Below, piece after piece: positions 30,306 to 38,442 of a stretch of DNA of 64,000 nt; position 1 is the first letter of the stretch; each line of letters starts with the position of its first letter. Made by a program: the position numbers and the translations under genes. Location of the stretch: NCBI GenBank assembly GCA_963701675.1, contig OY969623.1:8060001-8124000 (forward strand), read 5' to 3'. The DNA is from G963701675 sp963701675 (GTDB lineage Bacteria; Planctomycetota; Planctomycetia; Gemmatales; Gemmataceae). The notes under the pieces are model-generated. The model worked only from the letters and a program-made list of their open reading frames with translations, searched no databases and was not told where the DNA came from.

Positions 30306-31067
30306 TCAACGGTTACCGCCCGAGATGTAGAACGTCTCACCGGTAATCCACGCCGCATCGGAGGAAGCCAGAAAGACGGCAGCGGGCGCGATGTCCCGAG
30401 GCTGGCCAATCCGGCCGAGCGGCGTCTGGGCCTCAATCTGCCTACGTAAATCGCTCTCCGAAATTCCTGCGCTTCGCACTCCTTCTGTTTCGACCATTCC
30501 GGGGTTGATGGAATTCACTCGAATATTGCGCGGACCGAGTTCTTTGGCCAGCGAGCGCGTAATCGCATCCACGGCCGCCTTCGTGGCGCTGTAGACGGAT
30601 GCGTTCGGGATGCCGGCCGTGCTCGCCACGGAGCTAATGTTGATGATGCTGCCGCCGGCGGAGTCGAATAGCTTTGCTGCTTCCTTTGAGGCAAGCAGCA
30701 GGCCGAGCACGTTCAGGTCGAATTGCTTGTGAAAATGTTCTTCCGTGACGCCCTCGAGCGGAGAAAACTCATAGATACCGGCATTGTTCACCAGAATGTC
30801 GAGCCGGCCGAAGGTCTCCTTGGCTGCGGAGAAGAGGCGTTTGATTTCGGCCGGCTTGGCCACGTTCGCTTGCACCGCGATCGCCTTCCCGCCGTCGGTC
30901 ATAATGTCGGCGACGACATTGGCTGCCCCGGCCTTGCCAGAGTTGTAGTTGACGACGACCGCCGCACCCTCCGACGCCAGGTGCTTGGCAATCTCTGACC
31001 CGATCCCCTTCGACGCGCCGGTAACGATGGCGACTTTGCCGGTTAGTTTCTTGTTTGTTGTGGACAT
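30306..31067 (-). CDS. Short-chain dehydrogenase/reductase (FabG-like)
   Basis: 253 residues, intact, with AAAGGAAACCA before the ATG. Classical SDR motifs are present: TGASKGIGSEIA for NAD(P) binding, NNAG at about 90, catalytic Ser in INISSVAS, YSATKAAV with the Tyr-x-x-x-Lys pair, and the SGG C-terminal region. Arg/Asn residues of the cofactor loop (NYNSGKAG) suggest NADP preference. It reduces or oxidises a carbonyl/alcohol; the substrate cannot be read from sequence. It is monocistronic in appearance, downstream of the sigma-54 activator on the same strand with about 290 bp between, which holds no other feature I can see. Confidence 0.88.
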   Translation of the reverse strand: MSTTNKKLTGKVAIVTGASKGIGSEIAKHLASEGAAVVVNYNSGKAGAANVVADIMTDGGKAIAVQANVAKPAEIKRLFSAAKETFGRLDILVNNAGIYEFSPLEGVTEEHFHKQFDLNVLGLLLASKEAAKLFDSAGGSIINISSVASTAGIPNASVYSATKAAVDAITRSLAKELGPRNIRVNSINPGMVETEGVRSAGISESDLRRQIEAQTPLGRIGQPRDIAPAAVFLASSDAAWITGETFYISGGNR

Positions 31068-31354
31068 TGGTTTCCTTTCTTCTTCGTCTTTTGTGAAAGT
31101 TGGTTCTGCGAATCAATCAGCCGAAAGTTCCCATTTTGATCAGAGCGATTTTGATTTCGTCGCTGTGTACTAAAGCGAGGCGGATGCCAAAGGCGCGAAG
31201 TTTCGGATTGCGTGCATAAGAGGTGGATTCGAGCGGACTTGTGTCGTGGCTAGGATAGCGCCCTTACAAACGGGCGTAGAGTGCCGAAGGATAATGTGCC
31301 GACGGCTCGGCAAATGCCGAAATAAGGTCAGCTAGACAATCCTCAACTCTACTT

Positions 31355-33463
31355 TCACACAGGCCGCTCAATCCCTAGCTTCTTCATCTTCGATTGCAGC
31401 GTAGTTCGCTTCATGGCCAGGCGCGACGCGGCGCCGTTGGGACCGCCGAGTACCCAGCGCGATTCCCGAAGGACGCCGAGGATGTGTTCACGTTCTGCGT
31501 CGGCCAGGCTGCCGCCGGAAGTACGGGGCCCATTCTCGGGCTCGGACTTTTGAATTCTAGTCTTCGAGTTCTTTAGCTCCGCGACGTTGAGTTTCAGCAC
31601 TGGCCCGGGTGAGAGGATCACCGCTCGTTCGATGACGTTCTCCAACTCGCGGATGTTCCCGGGCCAGAGATATTGCACTAGCACATCCATGGCATCGGCG
31701 GGAATCGTCTCAATGAGCCGGCCCATTCGCCGGGCGATTTTCTGCGCGAAATGGCGGACAAGCCGGGGAATATCGTCGCTGCGTTCACGTAGCGGCGGCA
31801 ACACCACGGGAAAAACATTCAAGCGGTAGTAGAGATCGTTGCGGAACTGACCGTCAGCGGACATCTGTCCCAAATCGCGATTCGTTGCCGCTACCAGGCG
31901 GACGTTAACGCGAATGGTTCGCGTACTTCCCAGCCGCTCGAATTCTTGCTCTTGTAACACACGCAAGAGCTTGGGTTGCAGCTCCGGAGGAATATCACCG
32001 ACCTCATCCAGGAACAACGTCCCCTGGTGGGCGAGTTCGAAACGGCCGACTTTCTGCGTGATAGCGCCGGTAAAAGCGCCCTTCTCATGCCCGAATAACT
32101 CACTTTCCAGCAGGCCTGTGGGGATCGCCGCACAGTTGAGCTTCACGAAGGTCCGTTCTCGACGTGGGCTTAGCTCATGGAGGGCACGCGCGATCAGCTC
32201 CTTACCGGTGCCGGTCTCGCCGCGGATAAGTACCGTCGAGTCGGTGGGCGCAACGGTTTCAACCTGCTTCAAGACGCGCCGCAACGCAGCGCTCTCGCCG
32301 ACGATCTCGTCAAAGTTGTGTTCGGTGCGGATCTCTTCTTGCAGATAGAGCTTTTCTTGGGCGAGCTGGTCCTTGAGCGCGGTCAGTTCCCGATAGGTCT
32401 GGGCGTTCGCCACGGCAATCGCGATTTGTTTGGATACCTCACCCAACACGGCGACCTCTTCCGCACTGAACATTTCCTGACAGCGTCGGCCGATGTCCAA
32501 GGCGCCGAGCACGCGGTCGTGAAATAACAGCGGCACCGAGCAAAAAGCCCTTACGCCTTCGTCCACCCAGTATTTGGCGCACTCGGATTCTGCGGCCAGG
32601 GTCGCCAATTCGCCTTCATTGAGCAAGGCAGGCTTGCGACTGGAGATGGCGAGCCGAGCGGGAGTCTTACAATCGGAATTAGCAATCCCTTCCTCAATAA
32701 AGGACTCGTTTTTCGCAAAGGACAGGACGTGCACTCGGTACCGGTGGGTCTCTTGATCAAACAAGACCAACGCAGAGCCGTCGTGCGGAATGACTTTTCT
32801 AAGGCAGGCGCTGACGGCGGGGAAAAGACCGTCCAGGCTTAGATGCGAAACGACCGCATTGTTCACCTCAAGCAAGAGTTGCACGCGGTCACGTTCATGG
32901 GTTAGTTGTCGTTGGGCTGCCCGTGCGCTCTCGTCGTGCAACACATTGTCGACGGCAACCGCGACCTGTTTGGCCACTTGCTGCATGAAGTTGACCTCGG
33001 CGTCTTGGTAAACTCGCTTGTGTTTACTGCCGAAGCCCATCGCGCCCAAACGCCGCAACGCCGTGGTTAAAGGAACCCCGCAGAAAGACTGAACGCCGTT
33101 CTCAATGAGTCGGGGCGTTAGCTGAGGGAAGCGACTCTCCAACGTCAAGTCTTCGACCACGAGGGGCTGCTGAGTTTTCCACACCAAGCCGCCCGGGGAC
33201 TCGTCTACGGGCAGCTCCAATCCCGCGCTAATGGTGCTCGGTTCCGGCTCGGCCAGCAGATGCAGCCGCATAACATCTCGGACCGGATCATGTACTACCA
33301 AGTTGATGTAATCGAATGGAACAATACGTGGAAGGCGGTGGGCGAGATCACGAAACAACTGGTCCAAGTCTCGATGGACTGCAATTGATTCCGCGACCTC
33401 CAAGAGCGCCCGATACTGGTGGCGTGAAAACACCGCGGCGCCGATCCGTTGCAATTCAAACAT
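31355..33463 (-). CDS. GAF-domain sigma-54-dependent activator (FhlA-like)
   Basis: 702 residues from ATG 33463 (MFELQRIGAAVFSRHQ). Two GAF-type sensor domains (about 15-165 and 190-340), a linker helix, then the AAA+ domain: Walker A GETGTGKELIARALHE, the sigma-54-contact motif GAFTGA in GHEKGAFTGAITQK, Walker B LFLDEVGDIP, and the arginine-finger region. The C-terminal Fis-type helix-turn-helix includes GAASRLAMKRTTLQSKMKKL. Proteins of this class bind enhancer sites and open sigma-54 promoters when the GAF domains sense a ligand or redox signal. Its targets are not identified. A second copy of the Fis end exists as a relic at 36.9-37.1 kb. Confidence 0.9.
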   Translation of the reverse strand: MFELQRIGAAVFSRHQYRALLEVAESIAVHRDLDQLFRDLAHRLPRIVPFDYINLVVHDPVRDVMRLHLLAEPEPSTISAGLELPVDESPGGLVWKTQQPLVVEDLTLESRFPQLTPRLIENGVQSFCGVPLTTALRRLGAMGFGSKHKRVYQDAEVNFMQQVAKQVAVAVDNVLHDESARAAQRQLTHERDRVQLLLEVNNAVVSHLSLDGLFPAVSACLRKVIPHDGSALVLFDQETHRYRVHVLSFAKNESFIEEGIANSDCKTPARLAISSRKPALLNEGELATLAAESECAKYWVDEGVRAFCSVPLLFHDRVLGALDIGRRCQEMFSAEEVAVLGEVSKQIAIAVANAQTYRELTALKDQLAQEKLYLQEEIRTEHNFDEIVGESAALRRVLKQVETVAPTDSTVLIRGETGTGKELIARALHELSPRRERTFVKLNCAAIPTGLLESELFGHEKGAFTGAITQKVGRFELAHQGTLFLDEVGDIPPELQPKLLRVLQEQEFERLGSTRTIRVNVRLVAATNRDLGQMSADGQFRNDLYYRLNVFPVVLPPLRERSDDIPRLVRHFAQKIARRMGRLIETIPADAMDVLVQYLWPGNIRELENVIERAVILSPGPVLKLNVAELKNSKTRIQKSEPENGPRTSGGSLADAEREHILGVLRESRWVLGGPNGAASRLAMKRTTLQSKMKKLGIERPV

Positions 33464-33848
33464 GAAGAAGCGCTCCGCGGGGCCGCCTATCGCATGGGAG
33501 TCAAAATTGCCATCGCCGTAGCCGGGCATCCGTCGCCTTACCGGTGTGGCTTTATTTTACTCTGGGCACCGGTAGATTGTCGCCGCCGATTGCAAAACAT
33601 GCCGAACATCAACAGCTGCAAGAGACGGACATACGCTCGAGTTCACACGAGTGCGATCAGCTGCCGAGAAATACTGGGATGGACTAATCCGGCAAAGCGC
33701 TCAATGCGCTATTCCTAGGGCATCAAGTATTCCTTTTCCTGTTGGCACTTGCCGGTACATAGCCAATGCCAATAATATCCGTCCGCCTCGGATGACGATG
33801 GATATTTTCCGCAGATCGCCGGGATCGCTTACTGAAGGAGACGCCACC
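33464..33848. other. Intergenic region between divergent genes
   Basis: 385 bp between the sigma-54 activator and a small plus-strand gene. No frame with protein-like composition extends across it; an open frame from 33651 has no plausible start before 33849. I see no RNA gene or strong hairpin. It must hold both promoters. Confidence 0.4.
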
Positions 33849-34115
33849 ATGGTCAAAGTGAAAAGCCAGAGCTATTGTGATAGCCTGGGAATGACACGCC
33901 TGCGCTATGCGGTGCTGTCTAAGGAAAACCGAATCCAACTCCTGGTTAACCCGACCGCAAAACAACTTCGCCAGCGGGGCAAACGACAATGGTGCCTCGT
34001 GCGGGCCATTGACGGCGAACCGAATGCCCAGGAACTTCTTCAACTCGCAGTGCAGGGCGCCTTGCAGTCGCTGGAATCGGAACCTGTCGAGAGTCCGGCA
34101 CAGGGGAATCTATAA
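33849..34115 (+). CDS. Small basic protein of unknown function
   Basis: 88 residues from ATG 33849, preceded by GAAGGAGACGCC, a good ribosome-binding site. The sequence MVKVKSQSYCDSLGMTRLRY ... KQLRQRGKRQWCLVRAIDGE is basic at the centre and acidic at the end. No membrane segment. The frame is open further upstream to 33651, but the strong ribosome-binding site decides the start. Family not recognised. Confidence 0.55.
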   Translation: MVKVKSQSYCDSLGMTRLRYAVLSKENRIQLLVNPTAKQLRQRGKRQWCLVRAIDGEPNAQELLQLAVQGALQSLESEPVESPAQGNL

Positions 34116-34134
34116 CAGTTCAAGCAGATTTGTT

Positions 34135-34162
34135 CGGCGAAAGCACGGCCAATCTTTCGCCG
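34135..34162 (+). terminator. Hairpin after the small gene
   Basis: CGGCGAAAG and CTTTCGCCG form a perfect 9-bp stem around a 10-base loop, 20 bp after the stop of the small gene. No T-tract follows directly, so termination is likely but not certain. The IS1-like transposon inserted 38 bp further on. Confidence 0.5.
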
Positions 34163-34192
34163 CCGGCGTTTCCCCATGCACTCACATCAGTG

Positions 34193-34218
34193 CAATTTGC
34201 GGTAGTGTCTCAGTTTGA
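34193..34218. repeat. Left target duplication and terminal inverted repeat
   Basis: CAATTTGC target copy (34193-34200) followed by the left 18-bp inverted repeat (34201-34218). Matches the right end base for base. Confidence 0.92.
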
Positions 34219-34256
34219 CGGTTTCGGGTGAGTGCCGATTTCGGCGGATTGGCACG

Positions 34257-34559
34257 TTATGATTGCGGTTTTGATTCTGGAATTTTTGAGACGATTGCGG
34301 TTGCGCTCTTGGCATCCGGCTTGAGGCACAGGTTCATGCCGATATTCTTGGATGTACGCCTATCAAGTCGGTTCAATTCGAGTACGGCTGACTGGATCGC
34401 CACCGAGAGTTTGATGGCTTCTTCAAAGCTGAAACGGATGTTGATAACCTTGGCATCGCCGATGTCAGAAGACGTATCCGCGTAGTACGCCATCCCGTGC
34501 GATTCCTTTTCTCTGAGTTCGCCAGAAATGAGTGAACGCCCCATTGCGCCGCCTTTCAT
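34257..34559 (-). CDS. Transposon passenger protein of unknown function
   Basis: 100 residues; ATG 34559, with a second ATG five codons in (34544) preceded by AAAGGCGG. The middle segment DAKVINIRFSFEEAIKLSVA looks like a strand followed by a helix, as in small DNA-binding or antitoxin-like folds, but no family is recognised. It lies inside the IS1-like element near the left end and is divergent from the small basic gene. Confidence 0.5.
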   Translation of the reverse strand: MKGGAMGRSLISGELREKESHGMAYYADTSSDIGDAKVINIRFSFEEAIKLSVAIQSAVLELNRLDRRTSKNIGMNLCLKPDAKSATAIVSKIPESKPQS

Positions 34560-34604
34560 TTTGTCGCCTTGCCGTAATCCAATCGCCGCTGCATAATGAT
34601 AGTC

Positions 34605-34853
34605 ATGCCGAACCGCTCACGCAAGCAAAAAACACGTCTGGACCTTGCACAACTCGCCAAGCGCATCGTCGATGAATCCACCGGGCAAGCTGAACGCACG
34701 CCGTCGCCAGATGAAGGGAAAGACCCGCTTGCCGTCGAATTGGGTCGGCGCGGGGGATTGAAGGGTGGGAAGGCGCGTGCCGCGAAGTTGACCGCCAAGC
34801 AACGCTCGGCGAGCGCTAAGAAGGCAGCTCGGGCGCGGTGGGCGGCTCGTTAA
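34605..34853 (+). CDS. Small histone-like basic passenger protein
   Basis: 82 residues from ATG 34605 (MPNRSRKQKTRLDLAQLAKR); ATG 34596 is an alternative. The C-terminus reads GRRGGLKGGKARAAKLTAKQ then AKKAARARW. It is very rich in Lys, Arg and Ala. The GGKARA...LT...RS..A...AR W pattern recurs in the N-terminus of the neighbouring P63C protein, so the two genes share a small motif that probably binds DNA. It overlaps the end of the convergent P63C gene by 38 bp. Confidence 0.6.
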   Translation: MPNRSRKQKTRLDLAQLAKRIVDESTGQAERTPSPDEGKDPLAVELGRRGGLKGGKARAAKLTAKQRSASAKKAARARWAAR

Positions 34854-35889
34854 CAACCTCGTCCTTGCCATCAAATAGCGGCATTGCCCGCCAGATTGGA
34901 TGCACCTTATCTAATACTTGATTAAAAGCCTCTTCGTTTTCAGAAATCTTCATTAGCGTAACGACCGAGCCAAGATGCTGAAGCAGCTTAGGATTACCTA
35001 TCTCTTCTGTCAGCCATTGAAAATTCTTATTTTTGCGTCGCCCACCGACTCGGTTTGCCGGATTACGTTTCTGAATTTCCACAAACACTCCGGGTGCCAG
35101 TCTACGGTAGATGAAGTTATTGGTGAGATGTCCAAAATACCTCGGTAGCTTCATAGCTGGCGAAAACGTCTTGCCGCGCAGTCGGCATAGTTCCTTGTAG
35201 TAATCAAGTGGAAATGTCTTGACGTAAGGTTGCAATTCCTTGGCTACGAATGCTTCAAGAACCTTAGCCAAGGCATCGGGCGCTCGGTCATCCTGAAATC
35301 CAGTCACCTCGTCAACGAGTGCGATGATTCCGACTCTGGCGAATCCGCGCACGAGAACCTCGCACCTTGCGGCGATGTGCAGTTGTTGTTTTTGAAGTTT
35401 CCCGCCTTCGCGTGCCTTAAGCACTGCTTCGCATATATCCGCCAGGATCGTGGCTTCATATCCGTAGGCCAGCATGCCGTTCGGAGCAATGAACTTAATG
35501 GGATCGGTCACCACGGGCAAAACTTTGTCCAGATAAGGACTTAGTGCTTTTCCAGACACGAATTTTGCCAAGCGGTCACCACCGCTTACCGAACTGCTGC
35601 CACGAGACATGCCGAGACCAGATACCATGCCGCGTTGGTGAAGAACGCGACGCTTATCCGAGAGCACATAGCAGGGAATTTCAATATCCCCGATCTTGAG
35701 CGGATGGTCCGGCGATCCATGCGTCGCCTTGGCAACACGGCCTTTCAATTTCCCGGCCTTTTCCCAACGTGCTTCAACGGCGTGTCTCGCCTGCTCACTC
35801 CGTTCTTCAGGAGTTAATGATTCGGCCCTTGCTTTCCCCCCAAGCGATCCAAGATCGGCCGCCGACACTGACGTTTCATCAGGCGTCAT
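34816..35889 (-). CDS. P63C-domain protein (phage-like)
   Basis: 357 residues from ATG 35889, with GGGAGACGAAAA ahead. The N-terminus has a basic motif (LGSLGGKARAESLTPEERSE) like that of the neighbouring small protein. The rest matches the P63C-type proteins of phages and mobile elements: PCYVLSDKRRVLHQRGMVSG, KFVSGKALSPYLDKVLPVVT, LADICEAVLKAREGGKLQKQ, and the C-terminal RLRGKTFSPAMKLPRYFGHL, NFIYRRLAPGVFVEIQKRNP. The biochemical role of P63C is not settled. Its location inside the inverted repeats makes it transposon cargo. Confidence 0.78.
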   Translation of the reverse strand: MTPDETSVSAADLGSLGGKARAESLTPEERSEQARHAVEARWEKAGKLKGRVAKATHGSPDHPLKIGDIEIPCYVLSDKRRVLHQRGMVSGLGMSRGSSSVSGGDRLAKFVSGKALSPYLDKVLPVVTDPIKFIAPNGMLAYGYEATILADICEAVLKAREGGKLQKQQLHIAARCEVLVRGFARVGIIALVDEVTGFQDDRAPDALAKVLEAFVAKELQPYVKTFPLDYYKELCRLRGKTFSPAMKLPRYFGHLTNNFIYRRLAPGVFVEIQKRNPANRVGGRRKNKNFQWLTEEIGNPKLLQHLGSVVTLMKISENEEAFNQVLDKVHPIWRAMPLFDGKDEVVNEPPTAPELPS

Positions 35890-36028
35890 TTTTCGTCTCC
35901 CATTTTGTGATACTTGCCGCCACGAACAATGACAGTATACTTGGCCGCACGTAGAAATGGCAATACGTAGCGGCAAGAATCTTAGGATTGTTATTGACAT
36001 TACGTGACCGGTTTAGCATAATATCATT

Positions 36029-36876
36029 ATGAACAAGCTGCCGTTAGCCAAGCGTGTTTTGATCCTGACAGCGCTTGCGGAAGGCAGCTCCATGAGGAGC
36101 GCTTCGCGGCTTGCTGGTGTTTCGATTAACACAGTCACGAAGCTATTGGTTGACGCCGGCAAAGCGTGCGCTCGATACCAGCATGACAAATTGCGGAATC
36201 TGAAATGCGCCCGTTTCGAGGTGGATGAAATCTGGGGGTTCTGTTCAATGAAGGCCAAGAACGTCCCGGATGAACGCAAAGGCGAATGGGGCATCGGCGA
36301 CGTGTGGACCTTCACGGCTATCGACGCCGAAACGAAACTGGTTCCGTGCTGGTTGGTTGGTTTGCGTGACGCTGGCCATGCAACGCACTTCCTGAAAGAC
36401 CTTGCATCACGGATTAGCAACCGAATTCAGCTAACCACGGACGGTCACAAGATGTATCTGGAAGCCGTTGAAATGCGTTCGCCGGCCAGATCGATTACGC
36501 TCAGTTGATTAAGGTCTACGGATCGACGGGCGACGAAGCACGCTACAGCCCGCCGGAGTGCATCGGTTGCGAGTCCAAGAAAATCGACGGCAACCCTAAC
36601 CCAGACCTGATTTCAACAAGCTATGTCGAGAGGCAGAATTTAACGATGCGAATGCGGATGCGTCGATTTACGCGGTTGACAAATGGATTCTCTCGCAAAG
36701 TCGAAAACCTGGAACACGCCATCGCTTTGTTCTACATGCACTACAATTTCATCCAGGTTCACAAGACCTTGAAGAAAACCCCAGCGATGGCTGCCGGCGT
36801 GACGGATCATCGCTGGACGATGCAGGATTTGATAGCCATGATGGAGCGGCTTCAAGAAAATGGAAATTCAAACTGA
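36029..36876 (+). CDS. IS1-family transposase, one frameshift
   Basis: The first frame gives an N-terminal helix-turn-helix (SASRLAGVSINTVTKLLVDA) and the first acidic catalytic residue in FEVDEIWGF, then TTDGHKMYLEAVE with the second. Near 36475 the frame breaks and resumes as AFAGQIDYAQLIKVYGSTGD (in the other frame). It then carries the third acidic residue in SYVERQNLTMRMRM and the downstream NGFSRKVENLEHAIALFYMH. The stop overlaps the right inverted repeat. One-ORF IS1 relatives normally need no frameshifting, so the break is probably a defect or an indel. If real, the element would be immobile unless rescued. Confidence 0.85.
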
Positions 36877-36893
36877 GACACTACCCAATTTGC
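36868..36893. repeat. Right terminal inverted repeat and target duplication
   Basis: Reverse complement of the left 18-bp repeat (36868-36885) followed by the second CAATTTGC copy (36886-36893). Confidence 0.92.
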
Positions 36894-37079
36894 GGAACCG
36901 TCCCGGCAGGTTGCCCTTCCGTTAATTCGTTTGATGCGGAGCGGGATCACATCCTCGGTGTCCTCCGCGAAACCGGCTGGGTGTTGGGCGGCTCGAACGG
37001 TGCGGCGGCTCGTCTGGCGATGAAGTTCACCACGCTGCAATCGAAAATGAAGAATCTTGGCATCTCACGTCCGCGCTGA
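36890..37079 (+). pseudogene. Fis-type HTH remnant of a sigma-54 activator
   Basis: The frame reads SVNSFDAERDHILGVLRETG then GAAARLAMKFTTLQSKMKNL and stops at 37079. This is very similar to the C-terminus of the activator at 31.4-33.5 kb (DAEREHILGVLRESR, GAASRLAMKRTTLQSKMKKL), so it is a paralogue fragment. The IS1-like element sits just upstream; without it, the frame would continue left into 34.1 kb, but no AAA+ sequence is found there. So the HTH was cut from its gene before the transposon arrived. Confidence 0.7.
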
Positions 37080-37288
37080 TGCCTGTATTTCGGCATGTGC
37101 TGAACTATCGGCACGTCTATCTTCGGCACTCGACTTCCGTTCCCGAACCTTTCCTCTGATGCACAATTTCAAGTCCTTGCGATTGCGTTGCTTACATACC
37201 GCAATCGGAAAGCACGCTTCTTTGGCATGCGCTGCGCATTATGTCCGGTGAGCGATGAGGATCGTTTGTGCAAAGTGGAGGAACACCG

Positions 37289-37537
37289 ATGAGAAAGCAA
37301 TGTCTGCAGCAAGGCGCAGCAGCCGTCGATCTGCGGAGTCGGCCATCTCCTGCGGCACCGATAGAAGCGCTGCGAATCACGACTCTGGACCTAGACCCCC
37401 GCCTTGTGGATGAAGTTTTTTCTTCTCGAAGGTTTGATGTCTCGATGTCCCGGTTGAACCTGCAGCGAAGCGACAAAAGCCTGGTCGTAAGAAGGCCGAA
37501 GCCTTCGTTTCTTAGACGACTCTTCAACGGGCGATGA
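37289..37537 (+). CDS. Small protein of unknown function
   Basis: 82 residues from ATG 37289 with GGAGGAACACC ahead. The composition is Arg/Ser/Leu-rich, with a basic end (VVRRPKPSFLRRLFNGR). It is followed after 4 bp by the STAS gene, so the two are probably co-transcribed. Family not recognised. Confidence 0.45.
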   Translation: MRKQCLQQGAAAVDLRSRPSPAAPIEALRITTLDLDPRLVDEVFSSRRFDVSMSRLNLQRSDKSLVVRRPKPSFLRRLFNGR

Positions 37538-37541
37538 ACAA

Positions 37542-37862
37542 ATGCTCCGAATAACCACCCACGACCATCCAGAGTTATTGATGTTTCAGCTTGAAGGGAA
37601 GCTGGCAGGCCCCTGGGTGCGGGAACTGGAAGTTTGCTGGCAAAGAATGCTGGCGGCTCACAATCGGCCGATCGTTCGCATGGATCTGACCGGTGTTACC
37701 TTTGTCGACGCGGTGGGCAGAAAATTCCTGGCCCTGTTGCATGCCCAAGGCGTCGAGTTCGTTTCGGCCGGTTGTTTGATGAACGCTATCGTGGCCGAGA
37801 TCACCGGTGCGCCGCCTCACGGCCGCGGTTGCCGCTGGACAGAGAATGGGCCGTTTAAGTAA
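37542..37862 (+). CDS. STAS-domain protein (anti-sigma-factor-antagonist-like)
   Basis: 106 residues. It has the STAS fold pattern: strand LLMFQLEGKLAGPWVREL, then PIVRMDLTGVTFVDAVGRKF with the DLTGVTFVD motif, where the phosphorylatable Ser of SpoIIAA-like proteins is replaced (VDAVG rather than DSSG). So it may lack the usual phosphorylation switch. STAS proteins bind anti-sigma factors or act in stressosome-like complexes; no partner kinase is adjacent. It is in a row of short genes before an efflux pair. Confidence 0.75.
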   Translation: MLRITTHDHPELLMFQLEGKLAGPWVRELEVCWQRMLAAHNRPIVRMDLTGVTFVDAVGRKFLALLHAQGVEFVSAGCLMNAIVAEITGAPPHGRGCRWTENGPFK

Positions 37863-37902
37863 CTGTGATCGGAACTATTGACGCTTCAAGAAGGGGAAAA
37901 CA

Positions 37903-38238
37903 ATGATCACACGAAATCCCACTGGCCGGTTTCAAAGAATTGCTCTGAATCGCGTGCCGCAGGCAAACCGACTGGCGACGCGTCTCCGCCATTATTTCGA
38001 CCAGCATCCCCAGGTCTCACGCGAGGACTTTTTTCTGGACGCGATCCAAAAGGAAATGGATTCCCGCGCGCTGAACATCCCTCTGCCTTTGACCGACGAA
38101 GATAGGCGCATTCACGCTTGGCTCAATGAGCGGCTGTCGCTTCTCCCCCGCCAGCGGCACCGCTGGTGGGCAAAGGTGCGGCGCTTCCTGGGTTTGGAAC
38201 ACATCAAGAACATACAACTACGGAGAAACCATTTATGA
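37903..38238 (+). CDS. Small basic protein of unknown function
   Basis: 111 residues; MITRNPTGRFQRIALNRVPQ through RWWAKVRRFLGLEHIKNIQL. Basic and Arg-rich, with an acidic-amphipathic middle (QHPQVSREDFFLDAIQKEMD). AAGAAGGGGAAAACA precedes the ATG. Its stop overlaps the next start (ATGA), so the two are translationally coupled. Family not recognised. Confidence 0.55.
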   Translation: MITRNPTGRFQRIALNRVPQANRLATRLRHYFDQHPQVSREDFFLDAIQKEMDSRALNIPLPLTDEDRRIHAWLNERLSLLPRQRHRWWAKVRRFLGLEHIKNIQLRRNHL

Positions 38239-38435
38239 ATACCCGCAATGGAACCGCTGCTTATTGGGAGTCTTCTCTGGAAAACTTAGCGGCTATACTC
38301 ACGGAGGCAGTCTATCCCGTCGTTCTTCGGCATGGTGTACGGACCTCGTGGGTCGATTTGGAATTGGACGTCTGGAACGTGCTGCGGGAAAACGTCAAGG
38401 AATGGGGACGGAAGCCCGCTGCGAAAGGAGAGTGA
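38235..38435 (+). CDS. Small protein of unknown function, coupled to the preceding gene
   Basis: 66 residues; ATG 38235 overlaps the previous stop. GGAGAAACCATTT supplies the ribosome-binding site. MNTRNGTAAYWESSLENLAA through WNVLRENVKEWGRKPAAKGE is amphipathic and helical. It ends just ahead of the efflux adaptor gene, whose ribosome-binding site lies in its last codons, suggesting one operon. Confidence 0.5.
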   Translation: MNTRNGTAAYWESSLENLAAILTEAVYPVVLRHGVRTSWVDLELDVWNVLRENVKEWGRKPAAKGE

Positions 38436-38442
38436 TGCGGTG

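Larger units (their letters stand above)
34201..36885. mobile_element. IS1-like transposon with passenger genes, 2,685 bp
   Basis: The ends are perfect 18-bp terminal inverted repeats, GGTAGTGTCTCAGTTTGA at 34201-34218 and its reverse complement at 36868-36885. They are flanked by identical 8-bp direct repeats CAATTTGC (34193-34200 and 36886-36893), the size expected from IS1-type insertion. Inside are a transposase at the right end and three unrelated genes at the left: a 100-residue protein, an 83-residue basic protein and a P63C-domain protein. Classical IS1 is about 770 bp, so this is a loaded version. The intact ends and duplication suggest recent insertion. Removing it restores an open frame that leads into a Fis-type HTH remnant. 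Confidence 0.9.

Noticed and set aside
36029..36876. Programmed frameshift of the transposase
   Set aside because: The classical IS1 slippery A-run is absent at 36475, and related single-ORF transposases need no shift; an indel is simpler.
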